Below, piece after piece: positions 26,456 through 35,250 of a stretch of 64,000 nt of DNA; positions within the stretch are counted from its first letter, which is position 1; every line of letters begins with the position of its first letter. The notes beneath the pieces are model-generated. The model was not told where the DNA came from, did not search any database, and saw only the letters and a program-made list of their open reading frames with translations. The position numbers were made by a program, and so were the translations under genes. Origin of the DNA: Acidobacteriota bacterium (GTDB taxonomy: Bacteria > Acidobacteriota > Terriglobia > Bryobacterales > Bryobacteraceae); the NCBI GenBank assembly GCA_025353165.1, contig JANXRE010000136.1, positions 98,872 through 162,871 on the forward strand, read 5' to 3'.

Positions 26456-28966
26456 ATGCGTACCGGTTGCGTCATTGTCCTCGCTTCGGCGTGCGCGTTC
26501 AGCGCGGAGCTGGTTCTTCCGTCCCTGGCGCTTGAGCGCGAAGGGATGGTTCATGCCGTCTTTCGGACCGCTCCGCTGGCTACCGGACATGGGAAATTGT
26601 CGATCGAATGGACCGATGTCCACGGACGCGTCGTGGACCGCCGCACGATTCCCATCGAGATGAAAGACGAGACGGACGCGGGCTTCGACATCGACCTGCG
26701 CCGCGCGAAGGCGATGCAGAACGAGCTGCGCGCACATTTTCTTTTCGACGGCCGGGACATGCAGGGCCGGCCCGATCACCGGGATCAGGAAGCGCGGATT
26801 TCGTTCGTGGCCAAACCGCCGGCCCACACCTGGTGGGACTACGACGTCATCATGTGGCAGCACTACAGCCCGGAGCTGTTTCGAAAGCTGACGGCGCTGG
26901 GCATCGATGGCGGCGAATCCACTGGCCGCGGCGGCGGACTGCCGGATTTCCTGCTGAAGAACGACCTGCGCTGGTACGCGGAGAACATCGCCACCGACTT
27001 CTTTTCGGCGTATCACCGCGCCTATCCCGACCGGAACAACGGCTACGAATTCATCCAGGCGAGGCAGGCTCACAAGAACGATCCGGCGAGCCTGGAACCG
27101 TTCAAGCGGCATCCGAGTTTGAGCGACCGCGAGTGGCTGGCAAGAGTCCACGACCGGCTGGTTGAAGCTGCGCGAGCCCATTCGCCGTATCGTCCGTTCT
27201 TCTACAGCCTGGGAGACGAGACCGGCATCGGGGAGCTGGAAGCGGCGTGGGATTTCGATTTCTCCGACCAGTCGCTGGTGCCCATGCGCGAGTGGCTGCG
27301 GGAACGCTACGGCACGCTCGGGGCGTTGAACCGGCAATGGGGAACGCCGTTCGCCTCTTGGAATTCGGTGATGCCGGCGACCACCGATCAGGCGATGAAA
27401 CGGGCCGACGACAATTTCTCGGCGTGGAGCGATTTCAAGGAATGGATGGACATCTGCTACGCCGGCGCGTTGAAGATGGGCACGGACGCGATTCACTCCG
27501 TGGACCCGGAGGCGTACGTAGGCATCGGCGGCGGGCAGATGCCGGGATGGGGCGGGTACGATTACGCGCGCATTACTCAATCGCTGACGGCCATCGAGCC
27601 GTACGACATCGGCAACAACATCGAGATCATCCGTTCTCTGAATCCGCGGATGGCGGTGCTTACGACGGCGTTCGCGCACGGGCCGTGGGAGAGGCACCGG
27701 GTGTGGTACGAACTGCTGCACGGCAATCGGGGGCTGATCCTGTGGGACGCCAAGAGCGAGTACCTGGATGCGTCCGGCAACGTAAAAGAGCGGGGGCGCG
27801 AGGCGGAGAGCTACTACAACGAGATTCGCAACGGACTGGGCGCGCTGCTGATCAACAGCCGCAGGCTGGCGGATCCGATCGCGATTCATTACTCGCAGCC
27901 GAGCCTGCGCGTGGAGTGGCTGCTGGAATCTCGTCCGCGCGGCGAGCGATGGGCGATGCGCTCGGCGAAAGCGGAACGAACCGATAACGATTTTATGCGG
28001 CTGCGTGAATCGTGGTGCCGTGTGCTAGAGGACGCCGGTCTGCAGTACAACTTTGTCTCGTACCAGCAGGTGGAGCAGAGCGAGCTGGCGCGGGGCGGGT
28101 ACCGGGCGCTGATTCTGCCGCGGTCGAGCGCGTTGTCCGCCGCGGAGGCCTCCGCGATTCGAGAATTCGTGGCACAGGGCGGAGCGGTGATCGCCGATGG
28201 GACGCCGGGAACTTTCGACGAGCATGGGCGGCGGCTGGGGCAGGGACAACTCGACGGCATGGTCTCGCTGAATGCGAACGTGCTGGGTTATCAATTGGAA
28301 CGGATTACCGGGAAAGGCGGCGAGACTCGCGACGTTGTTGCGCGGATGCTGGAGCGGGCGGGTGTGCGCCCGCGATTCGCTGTCACCGATCCCGGCGGCA
28401 ATCCGGTGCAAGGCGTGGAGACGCATGTGTTCCGGAACGGCGGCGTGTTCCTGGCGGGGCTGCTGAGCAATCCGTCGCTGCGCGTGGATGAACTCGGGCC
28501 GCCGGACTTTCATTCGAACGAGCAGTTCGCGGTTCGCCGGTCGCTGAAGGTGACGCTTCCGCAACCCATGATGGTTTACGACGTTCGCGCGGGAAAGCAG
28601 TTGGGGCGGCAGAAGGAGTGGAAGGTGGAGCTCGATCCGTACGAGCCGGCGATCTACGCCGTTTCCTCGGAACCGTTGCCGGCGCTGGTGATCGCCGCGC
28701 CCGGGCGGATCGCGCGCGGCGCGACGGGTCACATCGGCATTCGCTTCGACGGCGATACTCCGGCGGCGGTGCATGTTCTACATGTCGAGGTTACCGATCC
28801 GGGCGGGCGCGCTGTCCCGGTCTACTCCGGGAACGTTCGCGCTCCGCGGGGTCGAGCGGAATGGCCGCTTCCCATCGCGTTCAACGACGTTAGCGGGCAG
28901 TGGAACGTCCGCGTGAAAGATATGCTGAGCGGCGAATCGCAAATGGCGGCGATTGAGGTTTATTGA
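26456..28966 (+). CDS. Exported GH42-like glycoside hydrolase (beta-galactosidase-like)
   Basis: 836 residues from the ATG at 26456 (a GTG at 26450 is possible). A weak signal peptide (MRTGCVIVLASACAFSAE) is followed by a beta domain, a TIM barrel (about 120-480) and a beta-galactosidase-trimerisation-like, glutaminase-fold domain (about 510-640, YRALILPRSSALSAAEASAI). The barrel has FFYSLGDETGIGELEAAW at the place of the GH42 acid/base loop (the NEFG equivalent reads DETG). The nucleophile Glu is not obvious. Likely acts on plant or microbial galactosides in the periplasm; specificity is unknown. Confidence 0.7.
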   Translation: MRTGCVIVLASACAFSAELVLPSLALEREGMVHAVFRTAPLATGHGKLSIEWTDVHGRVVDRRTIPIEMKDETDAGFDIDLRRAKAMQNELRAHFLFDGRDMQGRPDHRDQEARISFVAKPPAHTWWDYDVIMWQHYSPELFRKLTALGIDGGESTGRGGGLPDFLLKNDLRWYAENIATDFFSAYHRAYPDRNNGYEFIQARQAHKNDPASLEPFKRHPSLSDREWLARVHDRLVEAARAHSPYRPFFYSLGDETGIGELEAAWDFDFSDQSLVPMREWLRERYGTLGALNRQWGTPFASWNSVMPATTDQAMKRADDNFSAWSDFKEWMDICYAGALKMGTDAIHSVDPEAYVGIGGGQMPGWGGYDYARITQSLTAIEPYDIGNNIEIIRSLNPRMAVLTTAFAHGPWERHRVWYELLHGNRGLILWDAKSEYLDASGNVKERGREAESYYNEIRNGLGALLINSRRLADPIAIHYSQPSLRVEWLLESRPRGERWAMRSAKAERTDNDFMRLRESWCRVLEDAGLQYNFVSYQQVEQSELARGGYRALILPRSSALSAAEASAIREFVAQGGAVIADGTPGTFDEHGRRLGQGQLDGMVSLNANVLGYQLERITGKGGETRDVVARMLERAGVRPRFAVTDPGGNPVQGVETHVFRNGGVFLAGLLSNPSLRVDELGPPDFHSNEQFAVRRSLKVTLPQPMMVYDVRAGKQLGRQKEWKVELDPYEPAIYAVSSEPLPALVIAAPGRIARGATGHIGIRFDGDTPAAVHVLHVEVTDPGGRAVPVYSGNVRAPRGRAEWPLPIAFNDVSGQWNVRVKDMLSGESQMAAIEVY

Positions 28967-28969
28967 ATC

Positions 28970-30250
28970 TCAGTCCACGCCGCACCAGCGGCATACGAAG
29001 AGCAGCAGGGTTTTCGCGGCATCGACGAGAGAGTCGATTTCCACGTACTCATCGGCGGCGTGCGTGTTGCCGCCGCGCGGTCCCCAGAGCACGGCGGGCG
29101 TTGCGAAGGCCTGATGAAAAACGTACATGTCGCACGGGCCCTCGATGCCGACGATGGGCGGGCGCGCGCCGAGCACGGCCTCGGCGCAGTCAGCCAACTC
29201 GCGAACCAGCGGGTCGGAGTTCAGGATGGCGGAACCGGGGAGCCAGCGAATGGGGAATTCGATTGCGGGCCTTTGCGGAAACAAGCCGTCGAACCATTCG
29301 AAGAATTCACGGTCCACTTCGTCGCGCGTCTCGCCGGGCATGAGCTGCCAATACAGTTCGACCTTGCACTCCTCGGGAACCGTAATCGGCTCGCCGGTGC
29401 CCCACGGCGCGGTGAAGATTTTCGTAACGGAAACGGGGACGGGGTCGGTGTGGTGAGCGTACAGCTCGTGGACGGTCGCCTTACGGCGGCGGGCGGCGGC
29501 GAATGCGGGGATCGCGGACAGGAAGTGCGTAAGCTGGTGGATGACGCCGGCCGGGAATGCGCCTTCGGTGAGGATTCCGCCGGACGCGCGAAACGTGATT
29601 TGAACGATGCGTCCGCCGCGCTGTGCCGGGCAGACACGGAGGAAGGATGGCTCGGCGATGACGGCGGCATCGGCATTGAAACCGCGAAGGCGGCCGGCGA
29701 GGGTGCCGTTGACGCCGCCGAACTCTTCGTCGACGACAGATTCAAAGACCAGGTCGCCGCGGAGCCGCAGATCGAGAGCGGACAGCGCTTCGGCGATGAA
29801 GAGGTTCATAGCGATGCCCGCTTTCATATCGTTCGAGCCGCGGCCATAGATGCGATTGCCCTCCACCTCGCCTCCGAACGGGTCGCGAGTCCAGGGCTGG
29901 GTTCCGCGCGGGACGGTGTCGATGTGGCCGGACAGCAGCAACGAGCGGCCTCCGCCCGCGCCTTTGCGCCGCGCGCCGATATTGGGGCGGGACGAATAGT
30001 CGCGGCCGGGCTCAAACAGCGGGTGCTCGCGGAGGCCGGGCACGGCGGCGAGCTCGTACAACTCGGGTTGCCAGCCAGCCGCGCGGAGGACCTCGGCGAT
30101 GTGATCCTGGCACGAGCGTTCCGCGCCGGTGGGCGGCGTATTTTCGGAAGGAATTCGAATCAGATCGCGAACGATCGCGATCAGACGGGAGCGATGCCGG
30201 TCGACGTAGTCGAGGACGGTGGAGTGGAGATTTTTGCTGGAGCCGGTCAT
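28970..30250 (-). CDS. M20-family peptidase/deacylase (ArgE/DapE-like)
   Basis: About 426 residues from MTGSSKNLHST. M20 zinc sites are clear: LLLSGHIDTVP (His, catalytic Asp), YGRGSNDMKAG (bridging Asp), VVDEEFGGVNG (catalytic Glu-Glu), AVIAEPS and the late GPCDMYVFHQAFATPAVLWGP with the last His. Such enzymes deacylate N-acyl amino acids or cleave small peptides. TAAACT lies 7 nt before the ATG. It is divergent from the ROK regulator at 30311 and converges on the GH42-like gene with a 3-nt gap. Confidence 0.88.
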   Translation of the reverse strand: MTGSSKNLHSTVLDYVDRHRSRLIAIVRDLIRIPSENTPPTGAERSCQDHIAEVLRAAGWQPELYELAAVPGLREHPLFEPGRDYSSRPNIGARRKGAGGGRSLLLSGHIDTVPRGTQPWTRDPFGGEVEGNRIYGRGSNDMKAGIAMNLFIAEALSALDLRLRGDLVFESVVDEEFGGVNGTLAGRLRGFNADAAVIAEPSFLRVCPAQRGGRIVQITFRASGGILTEGAFPAGVIHQLTHFLSAIPAFAAARRRKATVHELYAHHTDPVPVSVTKIFTAPWGTGEPITVPEECKVELYWQLMPGETRDEVDREFFEWFDGLFPQRPAIEFPIRWLPGSAILNSDPLVRELADCAEAVLGARPPIVGIEGPCDMYVFHQAFATPAVLWGPRGGNTHAADEYVEIDSLVDAAKTLLLFVCRWCGVD

Positions 30251-30257
30251 GATTGCG

Positions 30258-30263
30258 AGTTTA
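30258..30263 (-). promoter_or_regulatory. -10-like box 7 nt before the M20 peptidase start
   Basis: Reverse-strand TAAACT with no Shine-Dalgarno between it and the ATG at 30250, so it fits the leaderless pattern seen elsewhere in the window. Confidence 0.35.
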
Positions 30264-30349
30264 TTGTGGATCGCAAGTAATATATCGCAATCTGTCACCC
30301 GGCGAGGAGAGTGAACGCGAGCCGCCGGTGCGGAGCGCGAGTGCGAACC

Positions 30350-31648
30350 ATGGCGGGATCGAAAGTGGCGGCGGCTGGTGGGACCCCGGAAGTGGTAGAC
30401 TTACCTCCGATCGTCAACAAAGCTATGCGTACCGCCAGTGCGAAGAGGCGCGTGCTCCGGCCGCCTCAGGTGCGAGGCGCCAACCGGGCGGCCGTGCTGC
30501 AATTACTGCGTCACAACGAACACATGTCGCGGGCCGATATCGCGCGCCAGAGCGGACTGTCGGAAGGGACCGTTTCGCGCATCATGACCGGGCTGATCGC
30601 GGACGTGCTGGTGCGGGAGCACGGGGAGGAGAACTCGACGGGCGGGCGGCCGGGGCGGCGCCTGCAACTGGACTCGCGGCGGGTGGCGTTCGGCGCCGAT
30701 ATTCAGAACTGGGAGACGCGCGTGGCCGTCAGCAACATGCGCGGCCGCATCGTGGAGAGCCGTTGTTTTCGCACCCCGTCCGCGGTCGAGGAGACGCTCG
30801 ACCTGATCGCGGATGCGTTCTTCGAATACCGCAAGAAATTTGGATCGCAGCGCGTGCCGGGGCTCGGTGTGTGCGCGCGGGGGATCGTCAACAGCGAGGC
30901 CGGCATAGTCGTGCTGGGCAGCCGCGCGGACTGGATCGACGTACATCTGCGGGAGATTCTGGAAGCCAGAGTGAGCGAGCCGGTGTACGTGGAGAACAAC
31001 GTCCGCGGGGCCGCGCTGGCCGAATACAACTACGGCTCGCCGGATGTCTACGGCGCGCGCTGTTTTGTTTTCGTCAAGGTGGACGAGGGCGTGGGCATGG
31101 GCATTCTGATCGAGGGCCGGCTACACGCGGGGCCCCGCATGGCGGCGGGGGAGTTCGGCCAGATGGTGATCGCGATGGCGCCGGGGAGGGAGCGGCATGA
31201 CCGGCCGGGGTGCCTGGAGCGCCTGGCGTCGGACCCGGCCCTCTGCGGTCGTTATGCGGCGCTGGCGGGCGCGCGGCGTTCGGCGAGCTCGGGCGGGACC
31301 TCGGCGCGAGTGCGCCGCATCGTGCAGGCGGCGGTGGACGGCGATGAAGCGGCGCTCGCGAGCCTGCGGGAAACGGCCCGCTGCCTGGGCGTGGGGATTT
31401 CGAACGTGGTGTGGGGGCTGGACGCCGATGTGGTGGTGATCGACGGAGCGATGACCGGCGCCTGGCACGCGATCGAGGCGGCGATCCGCGAGCAACTGCC
31501 GGAGGAGAGCAGCCTGGCGGGCATTCAGGTGCTTCTACGTCCCTCAACGCTGGGCGGGGAGGCGGCGTTAATTGGCGCGGCGACGCTGCCCTTCACCACC
31601 GTGTTCGCCACCGGTGTGTCGCGGCGCACCGGCGGAGCGGCGGCGTGA
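30350..31648 (+). CDS. ROK-family (NagC/XylR-type) transcriptional repressor
   Basis: Start uncertain: ATG at 30350 (432 residues), an upstream GTG at 30311 or ATG at 30425. A winged helix-turn-helix is at ANRAAVLQLLRHNEHMSRAD...QSGLSEGTVSRIMTGL, followed by the two-part ROK kinase-like fold (GLGVCARGIVNSEAG, VYVENNVRGAALAEY, DVVVIDGAM). The zinc-site region after GEFGQMVI is altered: the expected CxCG cluster is replaced by a single Cys in RHDRPGCLERLA. NagC-type proteins sense sugars or amino sugars. The stop overlaps the permease GTG (GTGA), so it is coupled to the transporter it may control. Confidence 0.85.
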   Translation: MAGSKVAAAGGTPEVVDLPPIVNKAMRTASAKRRVLRPPQVRGANRAAVLQLLRHNEHMSRADIARQSGLSEGTVSRIMTGLIADVLVREHGEENSTGGRPGRRLQLDSRRVAFGADIQNWETRVAVSNMRGRIVESRCFRTPSAVEETLDLIADAFFEYRKKFGSQRVPGLGVCARGIVNSEAGIVVLGSRADWIDVHLREILEARVSEPVYVENNVRGAALAEYNYGSPDVYGARCFVFVKVDEGVGMGILIEGRLHAGPRMAAGEFGQMVIAMAPGRERHDRPGCLERLASDPALCGRYAALAGARRSASSGGTSARVRRIVQAAVDGDEAALASLRETARCLGVGISNVVWGLDADVVVIDGAMTGAWHAIEAAIREQLPEESSLAGIQVLLRPSTLGGEAALIGAATLPFTTVFATGVSRRTGGAAA

Positions 31649-32991
31649 AGCCAAAGCAACCCCAGGGTTCGCTCAAGCGAGTGCTGTCGCGGCGGGATCT
31701 GATCGTCTACGGCTTGGTGATCCTCACGCCTACCGCCGCGTATCCGGTTTTCGGCATCGTGCAGCAGACCTCGCGCGGGCACGCCACGCTCAGCTACCTG
31801 GTGGCAATGGCCGCGATGCTGTTCACGGCGGCGAGCTACGGCAAGATGTCGGGGGCGTTTCCGGCGGCGGGTTCCACCTACACTTACGCGCAACGCGCGC
31901 TGAACGAGCACGTGGGCTTTCTGGCCGGGTGGGCGATGATGCTGGACTATTTTCTAATACCGCTGCTGAGCATCATCTACGCCGCGCTGACGGCGACGCG
32001 GCTGGTCCCGCAGGTGCCGTACCTTGCATGGGCGATCCTGTTCACGGTGACCCTGACGGCGGTGAACATTCCGGGAATCCGGGTGACCGCTCGCGCGAGC
32101 TCGGTGATGATGGTCATCATGAGCGTTTGCGCGGCGCTCTTCATCGCGCTGGCGGCGCGATACGTGACGGCGGCGCACGGCATCGCGGGTCTGTTCGACG
32201 GGCGCGGCCTGTTCCGGCCGGAAACGTTCGCGGTCTCGCCGCTGATGCTGGGCGCGAGCATCGCGGCGATTTCGTACATTGGCTTCGACGCGATCTCGAC
32301 GCTGGCCGAGGACACGGTGAATCCGGAGCGGGACATCGCGTTCGCCACCGTTCTGGTGTGCGTGCTGCAGACGGTTTTCTGCGTGACCACGGTGTACCTG
32401 GCGGAACTGGTTTGGCCGGATTACCGGACGTTCCCGCAAGCGGAGACGATCATCCTGGACATCAGCCGCATGGTGGGCGGCGGGTGGATGTTCGGGTTCA
32501 TCACCTTCGTGCTGCTGGTGGCGGGGCTGGCCAGCGCGCTCACTGGGCAGGCGGGCGCGTCGCGGCTGCTGTTCGGGATGGGACGCGATGGCGTGATCTC
32601 GCGGCGGCTGTTTGCGTTCATCGACCCGCGCTTCTCGACGCCGACGCGGAGCATATATTTCATGGGCGCGGTGTCGCTCGCGGGCGTCGTGCTGATGCGC
32701 TTTCAGATGGCGGTGGAGCTGCTGAATTTCGGCGCGTTCGTGGGCTTTATTCTGGTGAACCTGAGCGTCATCCGGCACTATTACTTCCGGCTGCGGCGGC
32801 GCAGCGGGGTGGAGTTCTTTACCAATCTCGTCTTTCCGGCGTGCGGCGCGCTGGTCTGCACTTATGTGTGGCTCAGCCTCAGCAGGAATGCGAAGTTGGT
32901 GGGCTTCGCGTGGCTGGCCCTGGGAGCGGTCTATCTGGCGATTATCACGCGCGGCTTTCGCGTAGCGCCGCGGCGGCTGGAGCAGCTATAG
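31645..32991 (+). CDS. APC-superfamily amino-acid permease
   Basis: About 448 residues with twelve hydrophobic segments. The first helix (DLIVYGLVILTPTAAYPVFG) and the SGAFPAAGSTYTYAQRALNE, ISYIGFDAISTLAEDT and GASRLLFGMGRDG blocks are those of APC permeases of the amino-acid/polyamine type. The GTG at 31645 is inside the ROK stop. The substrate is unknown. The neighbours (M20 and M55 peptidases) make amino acids or small amides from peptides or peptidoglycan plausible. The 3' end overlaps the converging M55 gene by 6 nt. Confidence 0.9.
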   Translation: MKPKQPQGSLKRVLSRRDLIVYGLVILTPTAAYPVFGIVQQTSRGHATLSYLVAMAAMLFTAASYGKMSGAFPAAGSTYTYAQRALNEHVGFLAGWAMMLDYFLIPLLSIIYAALTATRLVPQVPYLAWAILFTVTLTAVNIPGIRVTARASSVMMVIMSVCAALFIALAARYVTAAHGIAGLFDGRGLFRPETFAVSPLMLGASIAAISYIGFDAISTLAEDTVNPERDIAFATVLVCVLQTVFCVTTVYLAELVWPDYRTFPQAETIILDISRMVGGGWMFGFITFVLLVAGLASALTGQAGASRLLFGMGRDGVISRRLFAFIDPRFSTPTRSIYFMGAVSLAGVVLMRFQMAVELLNFGAFVGFILVNLSVIRHYYFRLRRRSGVEFFTNLVFPACGALVCTYVWLSLSRNAKLVGFAWLALGAVYLAIITRGFRVAPRRLEQL

Positions 32992-33819
32992 CCGCGCACG
33001 CTGCCAGGCCTCGAGGAAATTTGCGCCCTGGTAGCGGATGGTCCGGGCGTCGACGATTTCCGCGCCGGGCTGCAAGCCGGCATCGGGCGTGAGCGCGCTT
33101 CTGCTGGTGTATTCGACTTCGATGGTGACCGGACCTTCGATGCGGTACGGACGAATGGCCGCGGTTTTGGCCATGGCTGCGCGGGCGCGTTCGCGAATGA
33201 GGCTGCGCGCAAAGCTCGCCGAGAGCGAGATGCAAGTGTAGTTGTCGATGCCTTCCTTGACTGGCGCGGTTTCCGCATCGGGGTCGATGTCGCGGAGTTG
33301 TTGAGCGGCGGCCCGGTCGCCGCTGAGAAAAATGACCGGCGTGTTGAACCAGCCGGCGAGGGCCGTTCTGGTTTCGATTTCGCCCACCGGCCGGCCGTTC
33401 ATGCGGATGGTCTGAATCCCGAGCGAGCTGTAGCTGTGAGCCAGGACGCCGCCGGGGGTGTTGGCGCGCGCGTGCTGGCCCACAAAGGCGACGGCCGAGT
33501 AGTGGCGCTCCATCAGCATGTTCTTGGGCAGGCCGCCCATGATGAGGCGGGCGCGAGGATCGATGGTGAGAACAGAAAGCGTGGCGCTGCCGTCATGGCC
33601 GTCCCAGACGAAGACCTCAGTTGCGCCGCCATCGAAAAAACCGGCGACCGCGGCGTTGATCTCGCCGGTGAGGAGCTCGCGCATTTCGGCGTCCTTCGGG
33701 TCGGTTTGATCCTGGCGGCAAACTCCAGCCACGCCTTCGGCGTCGGTGATCAGGAAGACCGTTTTCGACTGGGCGAAAAGAGAGAGGGTGCATGCGAGGG
33801 TGAGCAGGATGTTCTTCAT
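32986..33819 (-). CDS. Secreted M55-family D-aminopeptidase
   Basis: About 277 residues. Signal peptide MKNILLTLACTLSLFAQ. The M55 (DppA) metal-ligand blocks are present: FLITDAEGVAGV, VFVWDGHDGS, ADYSAVAFVGQHARAN-type HSYS (GGVLAHSYSSLG), and a Glu-rich VEIETRTALAGWFNTPVIFLSGD. DppA is a zinc decamer that cleaves D-Ala-D-Ala-type D-amino peptides. The exported form here suggests action on peptidoglycan fragments in the periplasm. TAGAAT lies 8 nt before the ATG. Confidence 0.88.
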   Translation of the reverse strand: MKNILLTLACTLSLFAQSKTVFLITDAEGVAGVCRQDQTDPKDAEMRELLTGEINAAVAGFFDGGATEVFVWDGHDGSATLSVLTIDPRARLIMGGLPKNMLMERHYSAVAFVGQHARANTPGGVLAHSYSSLGIQTIRMNGRPVGEIETRTALAGWFNTPVIFLSGDRAAAQQLRDIDPDAETAPVKEGIDNYTCISLSASFARSLIRERARAAMAKTAAIRPYRIEGPVTIEVEYTSRSALTPDAGLQPGAEIVDARTIRYQGANFLEAWQRARL

Positions 33820-33827
33820 CGTGGGAT

Positions 33828-33833
33828 ATTCTA
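33828..33833 (-). promoter_or_regulatory. -10 box 8 nt before the M55 peptidase start
   Basis: Reverse-strand TAGAAT. The divergent MocA-type gene has TACAGT at 33851-33856, 7 nt before its own ATG at 33864. The whole divergent gap is only 44 nt, so both transcripts must be almost leaderless. Confidence 0.5.
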
Positions 33834-33863
33834 ACAGTGCGCCGGGGTGATACAGTGGCGCGT

Positions 33864-35150
33864 ATGAGTACTTCACATCGCCGCGAGTTTCTACGGACGG
33901 TCGGCGTTGCCGCGATTGGCTCCGCAATCGGCAGAGGCGCGAACGATCGCATCGCGCTGGGGTTCATCGGCGTCGGCACGATGGGCACGGAGAATCTGCG
34001 CGCGGCGATGGCGCAACCGGGAGTGGCGGTGGCCGCGGTGTGCGACGTCTATCAGCCGCACCTGGAACGCGCCTCGGCGATGGCGCAACGCGCGGGGCAG
34101 CAGCCGAAGGCGACGGGCGACTTCCGGCAGATCCTCGCGGACCGGTCGATCGATGCGGTCTGCATCTCTACCCCGGACCACTGGCATCCCCACATCGCGG
34201 TGGAGGCGTGCAAGGCGGGCAAGGATGTTTACGTGGAGAAGCCGGTGGGCGTGGCCGTGGACGAAGGCTACGCGATGGTGGCGGCGGCGCGGAAGTATAA
34301 CCGCATCGTGCAGGCGGGGACGTGGCAGCGCTCGGGCGCGCATTTCCAAAAGGCATGCGAACTGGTTCGCAACGGCACGCTCGGCAAGGTGACGATGGCG
34401 CGAACGTGGATCTACAGCAATCAGCCGCCGCAGGGAATCGGAAATCCGCCTGATGGCACGGCGCCCGCGGGGCTCAACTGGGACATGTGGCTCGGACCGG
34501 CGGCGGCGCGGCCGTTCAATCCCAACCGGTTCGGCGTATACCCCGACGCTTATTCGTACTTCCGATTTTTCTGGGACTACGCGGGCGGGCAACTGACCGA
34601 TTCGGGCGTGCACATGATCGACATCGTGCACATGGCGTTTGGCGATCCCATGCCGCTGTCTGTATCCTCGGGCGGCGGCAAGTACTGGTTCACGGACGAC
34701 ACCGAAACACCGGACACGATGCAGGTAACGTTCGAGTATCCGGGATTTGTCGCGTCGTGGGAGCACCGCTCGAACAACGCCGAGGAGCACACCAGCCGGT
34801 TGATGGGCGCGACGTTCCACGGCTCTCGCGGCACGCTGTATGTGGACCGGCAGGTGCTGCGCGTTACCCCGGAAAAGGGTTCGGGGCTGGCGCCATTCGA
34901 AATGAAGCGGGTAGCCGATCCGCATCCATTGCACTGGGCGAATTTCCTGGAGTGCGTGCGCACGCGGCAGAAGCCGAACAGCGATATCGAGACGTGCCAC
35001 CGATCTTCGGCGGCGTGCCTTTTGGGGAATGTGTCGATGCGCGCGAGAACCCGGCTGGACTGGGATGAACAGGGCCGGACGGTGCGGCAGACCGAAGCTC
35101 GCGAGTTACTGCGGCGGGAACACCGGGCGCCTTGGGGGCTGGCGATTTAG
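33864..35150 (+). CDS. Tat-exported Gfo/Idh/MocA-family oxidoreductase
   Basis: 428 residues. Twin-arginine signal SHRREFLRTVGVAAIGSAIG, then the NAD(P) Rossmann motif IALGFIGVGTMGTENL and the EKP signature DVYVEKPVGVAVDEG. The C-terminal GFO/MocA sheet region (VHMIDIVHMAFGD) is intact. These enzymes oxidise or epimerise cyclic sugars or polyols with a tightly bound cofactor; Tat export suits a folded cofactor-loaded protein. The substrate is unknown. A palindromic repeat follows the gene. Confidence 0.88.
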   Translation: MSTSHRREFLRTVGVAAIGSAIGRGANDRIALGFIGVGTMGTENLRAAMAQPGVAVAAVCDVYQPHLERASAMAQRAGQQPKATGDFRQILADRSIDAVCISTPDHWHPHIAVEACKAGKDVYVEKPVGVAVDEGYAMVAAARKYNRIVQAGTWQRSGAHFQKACELVRNGTLGKVTMARTWIYSNQPPQGIGNPPDGTAPAGLNWDMWLGPAAARPFNPNRFGVYPDAYSYFRFFWDYAGGQLTDSGVHMIDIVHMAFGDPMPLSVSSGGGKYWFTDDTETPDTMQVTFEYPGFVASWEHRSNNAEEHTSRLMGATFHGSRGTLYVDRQVLRVTPEKGSGLAPFEMKRVADPHPLHWANFLECVRTRQKPNSDIETCHRSSAACLLGNVSMRARTRLDWDEQGRTVRQTEARELLRREHRAPWGLAI

Positions 35151-35187
35151 TTTAGGGCATGTCACGCTTTTCCGCTCGGCTCGCCAA

Positions 35188-35234
35188 GCGTCGCCAAGAG
35201 TGGCGACGCGGCACGCACGAGTGCGTGCCGCCAC
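35188..35234. repeat. Dispersed palindromic repeat, copy C
   Basis: GCGTCGCCAAGAGTGGCGAC followed by GCGGCACGCACGAGTGCGTG and CCGCCAC: both hairpins of the family, in the orientation opposite to copy A. It sits between the converging MocA-type and GH20-like genes. Confidence 0.75.
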
Positions 35235-35250
35235 GGGTGTCCGGCAGTCT

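Noticed and set aside
25646..27889. 747-codon reverse frame spanning two divergent genes
   Set aside because: Crosses the promoters of two clear genes and has no family likeness.
29060..30280. 406-codon frame opposite the M20 peptidase
   Set aside because: Mirror frame of a gene with all M20 metal sites.
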